Origin: Bdellovibrionales bacterium
GTDB taxonomy: Bacteria; Bdellovibrionota; UBA1018
Reading direction: 5' to 3'
NCBI GenBank assembly: GCA_018266355.1
Contig: JAFEAP010000029.1
Location: forward strand, 326,305-390,304
Length of the DNA stretch: 64,000 bases
Shown here: in pieces, positions 52,294 through 60,934 of the stretch
How positions within the stretch are numbered: the first letter of the stretch is position 1
Layout of the letters: each line of letters opens with the position of its first letter
The notes under the pieces: model-generated
The model's input: the letters and a program-made list of their open reading frames with translations, nothing else
What the model was told of the DNA's origin: nothing
The model's database searches: none
Translations under genes and position numbers: made by a program

Positions 52294-53151
52294 TTACTTT
52301 CCGCCTTTCATTTCGGCGAGCTTGGTCTTGATTTCGCCGATCGCGCGATCGCGCTCTTCCGGCTTCGGCACGACGCCGTGCCATCCGATTTGGTTCTCCA
52401 TGAACGAGACGCCTTTGCCTTTCACGGTGCGGGCGAGGATGAAGAACGGCTGCTTCGCGCCGGAATCGTGGTGCTTTCGAAATTCCGCGTAAGCGCCGAG
52501 GATCGCGTCCATGTTATGGCCGTCGATCTCGACGACCTTCCAACCGAAGCTCTCCCACTTCTGCTTGAGCGGCTCGAGCGGCATGACTTCGGAGACGGGG
52601 CCGTCGATCTGACCGCCGTTCGCGTCGAGGATCGCGCAAAGATTCGAGAGGCCGAACTTCGGGGCGGAGAGAGCCGCTTCCCAAACCTGGCCTTCCTGGA
52701 TTTCGCCGTCGCCGAGCACGCAGAAAACGCGGCCCTTTTTTCCGTCGAGTTTCAGTCCCATCGCCATGCCCTGCGCGACGGAGAGGCCCTGGCCGAGCGA
52801 TCCCGTCGAGGCTTCGACGATCGGCAGGCGGACGCGGTCGGGGTGACCTTGCAACCGGGAGCCGGTCTTGCGAAGGGTCATCAATTCTTTTTCTTCGATG
52901 AAGCCCTTCTTCGCGAGGATCGCGTAGAGCGCCGGGACGCCGTGACCTTTCGAGAGGATAAAATGGTCGCGATCCGCGTCTAAGGATTTCGCCGAGTCGA
53001 CTCCCTTCATTTCGCCGAACCAAAGCGCGGTCAGCAGATCAATCATGGAAAGGCTTCCGCCCGGATGACCTGACTTCGCTTCGGTGAGCATTTCGATGAT
53101 CGGGATGCGGAATTCCTGGGCCAGAACGGCGAGTTCGCGAGAAGATTGCAT
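52294..53151 (-). CDS. Transketolase N-terminal subunit
   Basis: A 285-aa protein carrying the thiamine-diphosphate-binding half: AKSGHPGGSLSMIDLLTALWF, HFILSKGHGVPALYAIL, the ThDP/Mg motif GDGEIQEGQVWEAALSA...DANGGQIDG (about 143-178), and RTVKGKGVSFMEN with conserved Gly. It needs the C-terminal subunit encoded just downstream. The divergent MFS gene starts 115 bp away. Confidence 0.93.
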   Translation of the reverse strand: MQSSRELAVLAQEFRIPIIEMLTEAKSGHPGGSLSMIDLLTALWFGEMKGVDSAKSLDADRDHFILSKGHGVPALYAILAKKGFIEEKELMTLRKTGSRLQGHPDRVRLPIVEASTGSLGQGLSVAQGMAMGLKLDGKKGRVFCVLGDGEIQEGQVWEAALSAPKFGLSNLCAILDANGGQIDGPVSEVMPLEPLKQKWESFGWKVVEIDGHNMDAILGAYAEFRKHHDSGAKQPFFILARTVKGKGVSFMENQIGWHGVVPKPEERDRAIGEIKTKLAEMKGGK

Positions 53152-53266
53152 GCCTCATTCATCGCATGCGAACTCGGGGAGAGTCGAGTTGAATGCGGCG
53201 CGAAACACGGCGAGAACGCCTACTTCCGACATTGCTTCCACATGACGCTTTGCTAGAGTTGAAATC
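53152..53266. promoter_or_regulatory. Divergent promoter region, transketolase / MFS exporter
   Basis: 115-bp gap between divergent starts. It must hold both promoters. No consensus pair could be fixed; TTGCTAGAGTTGAAATC is next to the MFS ATG. No operator-like dyad seen. Confidence 0.25.
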
Positions 53267-54664
53267 ATGTCGAAAAAGGGGTGGGTCCTCGCCACCGTCG
53301 CGTGTGGCACGTTCATGGCCACGCTCGACTCCAGCATCGTAAACATCGCCCTCCCCACCCTGACGAAGGCGCTGCATTCCGACCTCCGTTCGATCAAATG
53401 GGTCATCGTCGTCTACCTCCTGACGATCACCTGCTCGCTCCTTCCGTTCGGCCGGCTCTCCGATCTTTACGGTCGGAAAAAAATCTTCCAGTGGGGATTC
53501 ATCGTTTTCACCATCGGGTCGCTCCTTTGCGGTTTCGCGGTGAACCTCGAGCAGCTCATCCTTTTTCGGGTGCTCCAAGGATTCGGCGCTTCGATGCTGA
53601 TGTCGAACGGTCCCGCGATCGTGACCCAGACCTTCGAGTACGGGTCGCGAGGCAAAGCGCTCGGCATCCTTTCGATGGTGGTTAGTCTCGGGCTCGTTTC
53701 CGGTCCTTCCGTCGGCGGATTCCTCATCGGCTCCTTCGGATGGCGCTCGATTTTCCTCGTGAATATCCCGATCGGCCTTCTCGGATTCCTCTTCGCGGGC
53801 CGCCACCTCGATCCGATGGGCGGGCGTCGCAAGCACGGACCCTTCGATTGGGGCGGAGCCTTCCTCCAAGTCCTCGTCCTTCTCCTTTTCATCCTCTTCG
53901 TCGATCCGCCGACGTTCACCGTTGCGGACTCGAAACCGATCCTGCTCTCGCGGTGGCTCCTCGGCGGGGGGCTCCTCACGACGAGTTTCATTTTCTACGT
54001 CGTCCAGCACCAGGTCCCCGAGCCGATCCTCGATTTCTCCCTCTTCAAGATCCGAACGTTCTGGGCCGCGAACCTCGCGAACTTTCTGAACTTCGTTTCC
54101 TATTCTTCGCTCCTCGTGCTCATGCCGTTTTATCTCGAGGAAGTTCTCGGTCTCGATCCCGAGCACGCGGGTTTCCTCATGAGCGCGATTCCGCTGACCG
54201 TCTTCGTCGTCGCCCCGATCTCCGGCCATCTCTCGGATCGGGTCGGGACGCGCTACCTCTGCGCGCTCGGCGCGCTCATCTCCTCGATCGCGCTCCTCAC
54301 GATGGCGGGTCTCGCCGGATCGGGATTGAACGAATCGACGGCCCACTTCAAGGTGATCCTCGCGCTCCTCGCGGTCGGACTCTCCTCGGGGCTATTCCAG
54401 TCGCCGAACAACGTCGCGCTCATGAGCGCGATCCAAACGCATAAACTCGGCGTCGCATCCGCCGTGATGGCGACGATCCGGAACCTCGGACTCGTCACCG
54501 GTACGGGGATCGCGGCCAAGCTCTTTTCGTGGCGCCACAGCGAGACCGGCGACTTCGTCGAGGCGTTCCATTTTTCCCTCATCGTCGCGGGATTCCTCGC
54601 GCTCGGTGCGATGGCGGCTTCGCTCGCCAAGCGCGACGAGGTCGCGGTGGACGGGGACGCGTGA
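53267..54664 (+). CDS. MFS drug exporter, EmrB/QacA (DHA2) family
   Basis: A 465-aa, about 14-helix transporter. TM1 ends ATLDSSIVNIALPTL (motif D1, acidic in the DHA2 family), then SIKWVIVVYLLTITCSLLPFGRLSDLYGRKKIF (motif A), RVLQGFGASMLMSNGPAIV (motif B) and LGILSMVVSLGLVSGPSVGGFLIG (motif C). Probably a proton-driven exporter of hydrophobic compounds. The next gene overlaps its stop (GTGA). Confidence 0.92.
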   Translation: MSKKGWVLATVACGTFMATLDSSIVNIALPTLTKALHSDLRSIKWVIVVYLLTITCSLLPFGRLSDLYGRKKIFQWGFIVFTIGSLLCGFAVNLEQLILFRVLQGFGASMLMSNGPAIVTQTFEYGSRGKALGILSMVVSLGLVSGPSVGGFLIGSFGWRSIFLVNIPIGLLGFLFAGRHLDPMGGRRKHGPFDWGGAFLQVLVLLLFILFVDPPTFTVADSKPILLSRWLLGGGLLTTSFIFYVVQHQVPEPILDFSLFKIRTFWAANLANFLNFVSYSSLLVLMPFYLEEVLGLDPEHAGFLMSAIPLTVFVVAPISGHLSDRVGTRYLCALGALISSIALLTMAGLAGSGLNESTAHFKVILALLAVGLSSGLFQSPNNVALMSAIQTHKLGVASAVMATIRNLGLVTGTGIAAKLFSWRHSETGDFVEAFHFSLIVAGFLALGAMAASLAKRDEVAVDGDA

Positions 54665-55650
54665 GCAAGCGGGAGCGGGAGTACACCCCGGAGGAAGCGT
54701 ATGCGCTCACGCTCCGGGAGGCCACCCCGCATTGGTACGGATCGCCGCCCCTCGTGGTCGGCGTCGACCTCCATGACCGCGTCTACCCCCAACCGCTCGA
54801 CGCCTCGATCCAGAAAGGGATCTGGGTATTTTTCTTCGTTTCCGCAACGGGTGCGGAATTCCCGCGCGTGCGCGAGATCTACCGGCTCTGGTTGAAGCGG
54901 TTTCGCCCTCTCGGCGTGCGGTTCGTCTTTTCGTTCCGCGCGCATTATCCTTTTTTCGGCGAACGGCGGGTGATCGAGGCGTGGATTTCCTCCCTCGGTT
55001 TCGGCACTCCTGCGGTCTGCGACGTGAACGGGGCCCTCGCCCGGGCTTTCGGCGCGAACGGGGAGCCCGGAGTCGCGATTCTCACCGACGGGAAGATCCG
55101 TTTCGTCGACGCCGGACCCCAAAGCACCGAAACGGCCGAGGGTGAACTGCACGAGGCGCTTCGAGTCCAGTCTCCGGGCCTGCCCCTTTGGCCGGTGACT
55201 CGGGAATCAGGCGAACTCCTGCACTCGACTGATCGGTGGCCGTTGCGCGAGAACGCGAAGGCGATCCTCGGTCGCCAGGTCGAACTGGTCGGGCGGTGGG
55301 AATTCGACGAGAACCGGATCGTCACCTCGGATCCGAAGGCGGAGATCCATTTCACCGCGCCCGCTTCCGCGGTGGCCATCGTCGCGCGGAGTCTCAGCGA
55401 CGCGGGGGATCCGACGCGAATCCGCTTCGACGCCGAAGGCGCGTCCTTTTCCGACACTTTCGCCGGCGGCGATTTCCAAGTCGACGACGAAGGGAATTCG
55501 AGCCTCGTGCTCGGCGGACCTCGCGCCTATTTCGCGCTCAAGGGGCTCTCCCCGATGCTCCGTAAACTTCGATTTCGATTCCCGTTCGCGAAAGTGAGTC
55601 CGGTCGGGGTTTACGGATTCGAGTTCGGCGATCCGGCTAAGTCGGGCTGA
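54661..55650 (+). CDS. Thioredoxin-fold protein with C-terminal DipZ-like domain, no CxxC
   Basis: A 329-aa protein. Residues about 35-165 resemble a TlpA/thioredoxin fold (KGIWVFFFVSATGAEFPRVREIYRLWLKRFRPLGVRFVFSF, AVCDVNGALARAFGANGEPGVAILTDGKI), but the WCxxC active site is replaced by SATGAEF. Residues about 210-325 (GRWEFDENRIVTSDPKAEIHFTA, GDFQVDDEGNSSLVLGGPRAYFALKG) recall the galactose-binding-like C-terminal domain of DipZ-type thioredoxins. The start is a GTG overlapping the MFS stop. No redox role is expected without cysteines. Confidence 0.6.
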   Translation: MSKREREYTPEEAYALTLREATPHWYGSPPLVVGVDLHDRVYPQPLDASIQKGIWVFFFVSATGAEFPRVREIYRLWLKRFRPLGVRFVFSFRAHYPFFGERRVIEAWISSLGFGTPAVCDVNGALARAFGANGEPGVAILTDGKIRFVDAGPQSTETAEGELHEALRVQSPGLPLWPVTRESGELLHSTDRWPLRENAKAILGRQVELVGRWEFDENRIVTSDPKAEIHFTAPASAVAIVARSLSDAGDPTRIRFDAEGASFSDTFAGGDFQVDDEGNSSLVLGGPRAYFALKGLSPMLRKLRFRFPFAKVSPVGVYGFEFGDPAKSG

Positions 55651-56638
55651 GGTTCCGCTTCGCGTTCTCGAGATTCCGCCGCATCTCCGGGAATTTCACC
55701 CGGCTGAGCGCGGAAACCCGGACGCGTTCGCGGTAAGCGGCTTCGTCCTCGCCCGCGAGTTTTTCCCACTCGACGACGAGCGCCGAATCCCGGGCGTCCG
55801 CGGGCCAAGTCTCGTCGAGGCGCGAGGGCTTGAGATTATACGGGCAGACTTCCTGGCACACGTCGCAACCCGCGATCCAAGTCCCCATCTTCCTCTTCGC
55901 CGTTTCGTCCACCGTCGACCACTCGCCGCGTTTCTCGAGCGTGAGGTAGGAGATGCATTTCCGCGAGTCGAGGGCGCCGGCGCCGGCGAACGCGGAGGTC
56001 GGACAGCCGTCGAGGCACGCCGTGCAGTTTCCGCAGTAGTTCGGCAGCGGACTCGGTCCGAGGCCCGTTTCGCGGTCGAGGAGGATCGTCGCGAGGAAGA
56101 GGTAGCTCCCGAGTTTCGGGTTGATCAGAAGCGTATTCTTCCCGATCCAACCGAGGCCCGCGAGCGCCGCCCAAGACCGTTCGAGAACGGCGCTCGTGTC
56201 GACGCAGATTTTCCACTTCGCGGAGGCTCCCCACGCGGCGAGCGCGCCTTCGAGCATCTCGGGGAGGCGTTTATGGTAGTCGGGGCCCTGGAGGTAGCGC
56301 GCGTAGCGGGGAGCGGCGGGGTCGACCGGATCCGCGCGGCGACGGTACGGGATCGCGCAGACGACGACGGATTTCGCCGCCGGTAAGACGAGCGTCGGGT
56401 CGAGTCGGCGCTCGAGGCCCCGCTCGAGGTACGCCATCTCGCCGTGAAACCCGCGCTCGATCCAAGCCGCGTACCGGTCCCCGTGGGTTCGGAAGGCGTC
56501 GCGGGCGAGCGCGAGGTCGACGGCGCCGACGAGGGGAAAACCGGCTTCGCGGATCGCCTCGAAGAGCGACGCAGTTTCGAGCGGGGAAAGGGGCGGGGTG
56601 TAATCGACCGGTTCCTTATTCGCTTTCTCGGTAGGCAC
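55637..56638 (-). CDS. queG: Epoxyqueuosine reductase
   Basis: The last step of queuosine tRNA modification; a cobalamin- and 4Fe-4S-dependent reductase. 333 aa: VDTSAVLERSWAALAGLGWIGKN (catalytic Asp), and two iron-sulfur clusters CGNCTACLDGCP and CDVCQEVCPYN with CISYL between. Its start lies inside the rhodanese gene, and the stop overlaps that of the thioredoxin-fold gene by 14 bp. The tRNA-Gln family is not a queuosine target, so the neighbourhood is coincidental. Confidence 0.95.
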   Translation of the reverse strand: MPTEKANKEPVDYTPPLSPLETASLFEAIREAGFPLVGAVDLALARDAFRTHGDRYAAWIERGFHGEMAYLERGLERRLDPTLVLPAAKSVVVCAIPYRRRADPVDPAAPRYARYLQGPDYHKRLPEMLEGALAAWGASAKWKICVDTSAVLERSWAALAGLGWIGKNTLLINPKLGSYLFLATILLDRETGLGPSPLPNYCGNCTACLDGCPTSAFAGAGALDSRKCISYLTLEKRGEWSTVDETAKRKMGTWIAGCDVCQEVCPYNLKPSRLDETWPADARDSALVVEWEKLAGEDEAAYRERVRVSALSRVKFPEMRRNLENAKRNLSPT

Positions 56639-56930
56639 AGAGTCCTCCCTCGAGCGAACGAAGCTTCTCGAACCCGAGAGTCCGCAGTCCCATGATCGCG
56701 TGCATCGAGCGAACTCCGTGCGCGCAATAGACGACGATGTCGGCGTCCGGATCGAGCTCGAGGTTCGCGCGCGCCATCAGATCTCCGAGCGGAATAAGCT
56801 TTCCGCCCTCGAGGCGGTCTTCGGCATGCTCTTCGGGTTCCCGGACGTCGACGAGCGTGATCGAAGCGGGGTTTTCCGCGAGGATTTTCCGAAGAGTCGG
56901 GACGTCGATGATGAGGTTCGAGTATTCCAT
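56616..56930 (-). CDS. Rhodanese-domain sulfurtransferase
   Basis: A 104-aa single rhodanese domain: TLVDVREPEEHAEDRL, VVYCAHGVRSM with the catalytic Cys and Arg (C-x4-R) and LEGGLCAYRESE. It is cytosolic. It overlaps queG by 23 nt and lies 13 bp after rimO, an arrangement of sulfur/tRNA-modification genes. It could donate sulfur for thiolation, but no partner is proven. Confidence 0.88.
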   Translation of the reverse strand: MEYSNLIIDVPTLRKILAENPASITLVDVREPEEHAEDRLEGGKLIPLGDLMARANLELDPDADIVVYCAHGVRSMHAIMGLRTLGFEKLRSLEGGLCAYRESE

Positions 56931-56943
56931 GGCGATAAAACGA

Positions 56944-58524
56944 TCAGTGGGTCATCGAGTGAGTGAGCGCGACCGGCGCGAGGCGCGGAATGAGGGCTTC
57001 TCGCGCGGCTTGATCGCGAGCGTCGGGACGCTCGACCGGGATCTCGGTGCGAAGTCCCGCCGCCGCTTCGGCGGTCGTGAGTCCCTTCGAGAGGATTCGG
57101 AGCGCTTTGCCCACGAGGTCGTGGGGCATCGCCTCGACGATTTCGACTTCGATGAAATCGCCCGGACGGAGCCCTTCGGCTTCGAAACCGAGGTAGCTCA
57201 CGTCGTTGATGAGGACGCGTCCGTCGATCTCGGCGGCTTGGGTCGGCATCCGGCCCTGGAGGAGGAGTTCGGTTTCTTCCGAGGATCCCTCGAGGAGGAT
57301 CGCGACCTTTTGGCCGACGTACTTTTCGTTACGGGTGCTCGACTGGCGTTGGAGGATCTCGGTGAGTTTCTTCGAGCGGCGACGCTTCGTCGCGGCGTGG
57401 ATTTGGTCGCCCATCTCGCCGGCTTTCGTACCTTCTTCCTTCGAGAAACGGAAAACGCCGACGTGGTCGAGGGCGAGCCTCTCGATGTCGCGGCAAAGTT
57501 CCTCGAAGTCTTCCTCGGTTTCGCCCGGGAATCCGACGATCACCGAGGTGCGGAAGACGAGACCGGGGATCTTCGCCCGGAGTTTTTCGATGAGTCCGAA
57601 GAGGCGCGCCTTCGTCAGGCGGCGATTCATCGAGCGCAGCACGCGGTCGCTCGTGTGCTGAATCGGCATGTCGAGGTACTTCACGATCTTCGGTTCCCGC
57701 GCCATCACTTCGATCAGTTCGTCGGAGAACTGGTCCGGGTAGACGTAGTGGAGGCGGATCCACTCGATGCCGTCGATCTTACAGAGTTCGCCGAGAAGCG
57801 TCTCCAGTCTCGCGTCCATCGCGCCGGCTTCCGGAGCCTTGTATTTGAAGTCGATCCCGTAGTGGGTGAGATCCTGGGCGACGAGGTTCAACTCGCGCAC
57901 GCCCTGAGCGGCGAGGCCCTTCGCTTCGGTGACGAGCGATTCGACGGTGCGGGAGCGCACGTCCCCGCGCAGGGTCGGGATAATGCAGAACGCGCAACGG
58001 CGATTGCACCCTTCCGAGAGTTTCAGGAACGCGGAGTGGAGCGGACCGGTGTGCATCCGCGGGTCGCGTTCGGTGTGGATGAACGCGGGTTGGTCGATGT
58101 AGGAGCGCTTCGGGAGCGGGGCGCCGAGTTCGCGCGCTTTCCCGTAGGCGTCGAGGAGCTCGGTGATGCGGTGGTACTGGCCCGTGCCGATGAATAGGTC
58201 GACTTCCGGCATCTCCGCTTCGAGCTGCTTGTGATAGCGCTGAGGGAGACATCCGGATGCGACGAGCACTTTGCACTTCGCCGTTTCCTTGAAGTCCGAC
58301 ATCTCGAGGATCGTCTCGATCGATTCTTCCTTCGAAGCCTCGATGAAGGAGCAGGTGTTCACGATGATCACTTCGGCCTCTTCGGGCGATTGGGTGATCG
58401 TATAGCGGTCCTTCGTGAGCATCCCGAGCATGACTTGGGAGTCGACGAGGTTCTTCGGGCAGCCGAGGGATACGAAGTAGACGGGCGCTTTCGAAGGCGC
58501 GGTGCTGACGGATTGGTCGTTCAT
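56944..58524 (-). CDS. rimO: Ribosomal protein S12 methylthiotransferase
   Basis: A 526-aa radical SAM methylthiotransferase. MTTase domain Cys residues are in SLGCPKN, VNTCSFIEA and ASGCLPQ; the radical SAM cluster is EGCNRRCAFCIIP; a TRAM domain follows around residues 400-460. Family enzymes are about 440 aa; here about 14 residues are extra at the N-terminus and about 55 at the C-terminus (after SKGLTTAEA), ending ALTHSMTH. RimO methylthiolates Asp88 of S12. It is in an operon between yajQ (1 bp) and the rhodanese gene. Confidence 0.93.
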   Translation of the reverse strand: MNDQSVSTAPSKAPVYFVSLGCPKNLVDSQVMLGMLTKDRYTITQSPEEAEVIIVNTCSFIEASKEESIETILEMSDFKETAKCKVLVASGCLPQRYHKQLEAEMPEVDLFIGTGQYHRITELLDAYGKARELGAPLPKRSYIDQPAFIHTERDPRMHTGPLHSAFLKLSEGCNRRCAFCIIPTLRGDVRSRTVESLVTEAKGLAAQGVRELNLVAQDLTHYGIDFKYKAPEAGAMDARLETLLGELCKIDGIEWIRLHYVYPDQFSDELIEVMAREPKIVKYLDMPIQHTSDRVLRSMNRRLTKARLFGLIEKLRAKIPGLVFRTSVIVGFPGETEEDFEELCRDIERLALDHVGVFRFSKEEGTKAGEMGDQIHAATKRRRSKKLTEILQRQSSTRNEKYVGQKVAILLEGSSEETELLLQGRMPTQAAEIDGRVLINDVSYLGFEAEGLRPGDFIEVEIVEAMPHDLVGKALRILSKGLTTAEAAAGLRTEIPVERPDARDQAAREALIPRLAPVALTHSMTH

Positions 58525-58525
58525 T

Positions 58526-59023
58526 TTAATCCCGGAAGTTCCCGAAGCTCATCGCGAGCTTGATTTCGTCTTGCTTCGATTTCAGGAGGGCGATCGCGGA
58601 TTGGAGGTCGTCGCGGTTCTTCCCGGTCACGCGGACTTGTTCGTCCTGGATCTGGCCCTGGACCTTCAGCTTCGAGTCCTTGATCGCGGCGATGATTTCC
58701 TTGCCCTTCTCTTTCGAGATGCCGGCTTGGATCGTGGCGAGCTGTCGGACGGAGCCGCCGAAGGCGTCTTCCTTGTCCTTATAATCGAACGCCATGAGCG
58801 AGATGCCGCGTTTGATGAGCTTCGACTGGAGGATATCCTTCATCGCGTCGAGCTTCTCGCCTTCGCTCACCCAGAGGGTCATCGTCTTCGCTTTTTGGTC
58901 GATCTTGATCTCGGTCTTGATCGCTTTGAAGTCGTAACGGGAGAGGAGCTCTTTCGTCGCTTGGTTCACGGCGTTGTCGAGCTCTTGCCAGTCCATTTCG
59001 GAGGAGACGTCGAACGAAGGCAT
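58526..59023 (-). CDS. yajQ: YajQ family nucleotide-binding protein
   Basis: A 165-aa protein with the whole YajQ pattern: [52 protein letters not shown] middle and [36 protein letters not shown] at the end. In Xanthomonas a homologue binds c-di-GMP. The ATG at 59023 has AAGGA at 7 nt. First gene of the rimO-rhodanese-queG run. Confidence 0.95.
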   Translation of the reverse strand: MPSFDVSSEMDWQELDNAVNQATKELLSRYDFKAIKTEIKIDQKAKTMTLWVSEGEKLDAMKDILQSKLIKRGISLMAFDYKDKEDAFGGSVRQLATIQAGISKEKGKEIIAAIKDSKLKVQGQIQDEQVRVTGKNRDDLQSAIALLKSKQDEIKLAMSFGNFRD

Positions 59024-59132
59024 TCGGAGATCCTTAAAATTACGGGTTAATTTGACGTGACGTGTATACAAGGAGCGGTAGGGGTTTCGCAAGGGGTGCC
59101 TAACTGCATAGATTCAAAGAGGAAATGTCGGC

Positions 59133-59161
59133 TTTACAAGATATACACAGAGCGTTATAAA
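59133..59161 (+). promoter_or_regulatory. Promoter of small secreted protein gene
   Basis: TTTACA at 59133-59138, a 17-nt spacer and TATAAA at 59156-59161 form a near-consensus sigma-70-type promoter. Transcription would start near 59168, about 37 nt before the ATG at 59205. It is one of the clearest promoters in the window. Confidence 0.65.
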
Positions 59162-59204
59162 CGCGAACTCCCTCGACCTCCTCGTTCCCCGAAAGGAATT
59201 TCGC

Positions 59205-59570
59205 ATGAAACGGACCCTGCTCTCGGCCGCTGCCGGTTTCTTCCTCTGCTCCGGCGCATTCGCGTCGACCCTCGTCGGAGAGGCGGAAATCGTCCTCGTC
59301 GATCAAACTCCGGTCGGAACGACGTCGCTGTTGGGGACTTACGAGACCGCGAACTGCAACATCGCGGGAGTGAAACTCACCGCGAAAGTCGTCGCGATCG
59401 ATTCGCATACCGATGCGGTCGTGATCCTTCCGAATCTGAAATGGCGCGGAGAACTTCCGTGTCCGCCGAATTATACGGCTCGGCTTCCGGTCGAGCTCGA
59501 CGTTCCGTCGAAGGCCGACCGGATGATGCTCTACATCCCGAAGGAAATCCGCTTCTCGTATCCGAAGTGA
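59205..59570 (+). CDS. Small secreted protein of unknown function
   Basis: A 121-aa protein with signal peptide (LLSAAAGFFLCSGAFAS, cut near residue 21). The mature part is beta-rich with Cys pair (NCNIAGV, ELPCPPNY) that could form a disulfide. No family recognised. It has a near-consensus promoter and AAAGGA before the ATG, so it is probably expressed on its own. It converges on the lolA-coupled lipoprotein gene (10 bp apart). Confidence 0.7.
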   Translation: MKRTLLSAAAGFFLCSGAFASTLVGEAEIVLVDQTPVGTTSLLGTYETANCNIAGVKLTAKVVAIDSHTDAVVILPNLKWRGELPCPPNYTARLPVELDVPSKADRMMLYIPKEIRFSYPK

Positions 59571-59580
59571 ACGGCCGCGC

Positions 59581-60006
59581 TTAGCGCCGTAAGATGACCT
59601 TGACCGAATCGCCGGCCTTCAAGTCGCCGGTCGGAATCCACTCGATGGTCCAAGCCCCGGGAACCCGCGGGACGACCTTGAAGGACTTTCCGGCGGGGAC
59701 CGGGAAATCGATCGTACCGTTCGCGTCCGGGTTTTTCCGCGCGATCTCGACGCCGTCTCCGTCCTCGACGGCGAAATCGATCGTCTTGCAGGCGGATGCG
59801 CCTTCGACGGCGCGATTCACGCGGTAAACGGTGCAGACGACGTGGATGACGGTGCTGCGATCCACGGAAGCGGCGGCCACGGCGCCGGCCGAGTCGGTCT
59901 CGGTCGACTTCTGCGAATCCGGCTTCTTTTCAGGCGACCCGCAGCCGAGCGGGAGAAGGGCGAAAAGAACCAGCGCGATGCGACCGATCCCGTTCGTCGT
60001 CTTCAT
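59581..60006 (-). CDS. Lipoprotein of unknown function
   Basis: A 141-aa lipoprotein: lipobox LPLGC at residues 18-22, then a low-complexity linker (SPEKKPDSQKSTETDSAGAVAAA), then a beta-sandwich-like domain with Cys residues at CTVYRVNRAVEGASAC. The ATG overlaps the lolA stop (ATGA). Coupling to LolA is notable, since LolA carries lipoproteins such as this one. Confidence 0.75.
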   Translation of the reverse strand: MKTTNGIGRIALVLFALLPLGCGSPEKKPDSQKSTETDSAGAVAAASVDRSTVIHVVCTVYRVNRAVEGASACKTIDFAVEDGDGVEIARKNPDANGTIDFPVPAGKSFKVVPRVPGAWTIEWIPTGDLKAGDSVKVILRR

Positions 60007-60758
60007 TCTCGGATCACGTCCGTCGATGGCGGAGTGACGAACGTGAAGTAGGCGTCCGCCATCTTGCCCGCGAGTTTCACGTTTCCGAGGGTGATCTCGG
60101 TCTTGTTTCCGCCGGCGTGCTCGAGGCGGAGTTTATTGATCACGTTCTTCGCCGGATCGATCTCGAGTTCCGCGGTCTTCACCGTGCCCGCGACGCCTTC
60201 GGCGGGCGTGAGTTTGAATTTCGTCGACGAGAGTTTTTCGATCTTCACGTCGTGGATCTTCGAAAATGCCCCGGCGAGGAGCGCGTTCGCGAGGTCGGAT
60301 TGGACCTCGGCGGTTTTCTTCTCGATCACCTGGCCTCGTTCTCCCGCTTCGAAGGGCGGAGTGTAGAACCAGAATTTCCGTCCGTCCGAGACGAGGAGGT
60401 TCTTATCCGGTTTCAGCGTTTCCCACCGGAACTGATCGGGATGGCGGATCATCAGCACGCCCGAGGATTCTTTTTTCGCACCGGTGAGCTTCACTTCGTC
60501 GCGCTGGGTGAATTCGGCTTCGAGGGTCTTCGCCGCGAGGTATTTCTTCTCGATCGCGAGGAGTTCCTCGGGAAGCGTGACTTTCTTCGGTTCGGGCGCG
60601 GCTTCCTTCGCGGCGAAGGTCTTCGCGGCTTGTTTCACCGCCTTCTTTTCTTTCGCGATGGTCTGCTCGGCGAAAAGCTGGAGGAGGACGACCCAGACGA
60701 CGACGAGGATGGCGATGGTTCGGGAGCGAAGGGGAGGAATCAAACGAGGAGGCTGCAT
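60003..60758 (-). CDS. lolA: Outer-membrane lipoprotein carrier protein
   Basis: Carries lipoproteins across the periplasm. 251 aa with an N-terminal hydrophobic signal, a charged Ala/Lys linker, then the LolA fold: TLEAEFTQRDEVKLTGAKKESSGVLMIRHPDQFRWETLKPDKNLLVSDGRKFWFYTPPF. The signal-plus-linker of about 60 residues is longer than usual. Upstream is a dyad CTCTAG-T-CTAGAG at 60763-60775 overlapping its ribosome binding site. No lolB is visible nearby. Confidence 0.92.
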   Translation of the reverse strand: MQPPRLIPPLRSRTIAILVVVWVVLLQLFAEQTIAKEKKAVKQAAKTFAAKEAAPEPKKVTLPEELLAIEKKYLAAKTLEAEFTQRDEVKLTGAKKESSGVLMIRHPDQFRWETLKPDKNLLVSDGRKFWFYTPPFEAGERGQVIEKKTAEVQSDLANALLAGAFSKIHDVKIEKLSSTKFKLTPAEGVAGTVKTAELEIDPAKNVINKLRLEHAGGNKTEITLGNVKLAGKMADAYFTFVTPPSTDVIRE

Positions 60759-60762
60759 TCTT

Positions 60763-60775
60763 CTCTAGTCTAGAG
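60763..60775 (-). promoter_or_regulatory. Dyad over the lolA ribosome binding site
   Basis: CTCTAGTCTAGAG is a perfect 6-bp dyad around one T. On the minus strand AGAG of its right side is the likely ribosome binding site of lolA. It may be an operator or a small hairpin that hides the site; function is inference. Confidence 0.3.
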
Positions 60776-60934
60776 GGAGCGCACGCGAGAAGCAAACGGC
60801 GCTTAGCGTCAAGTGTTCGGCATCCTTATGGAAAAGACCGACGTTTCTTCTAACTCCGTTAAAGAAAACTCATCTCGAGCCACCTCGTCGGTGGGCGAGT
60901 TCAGGCGCGACGCCGACGAAAGTTCCGACGAAGC

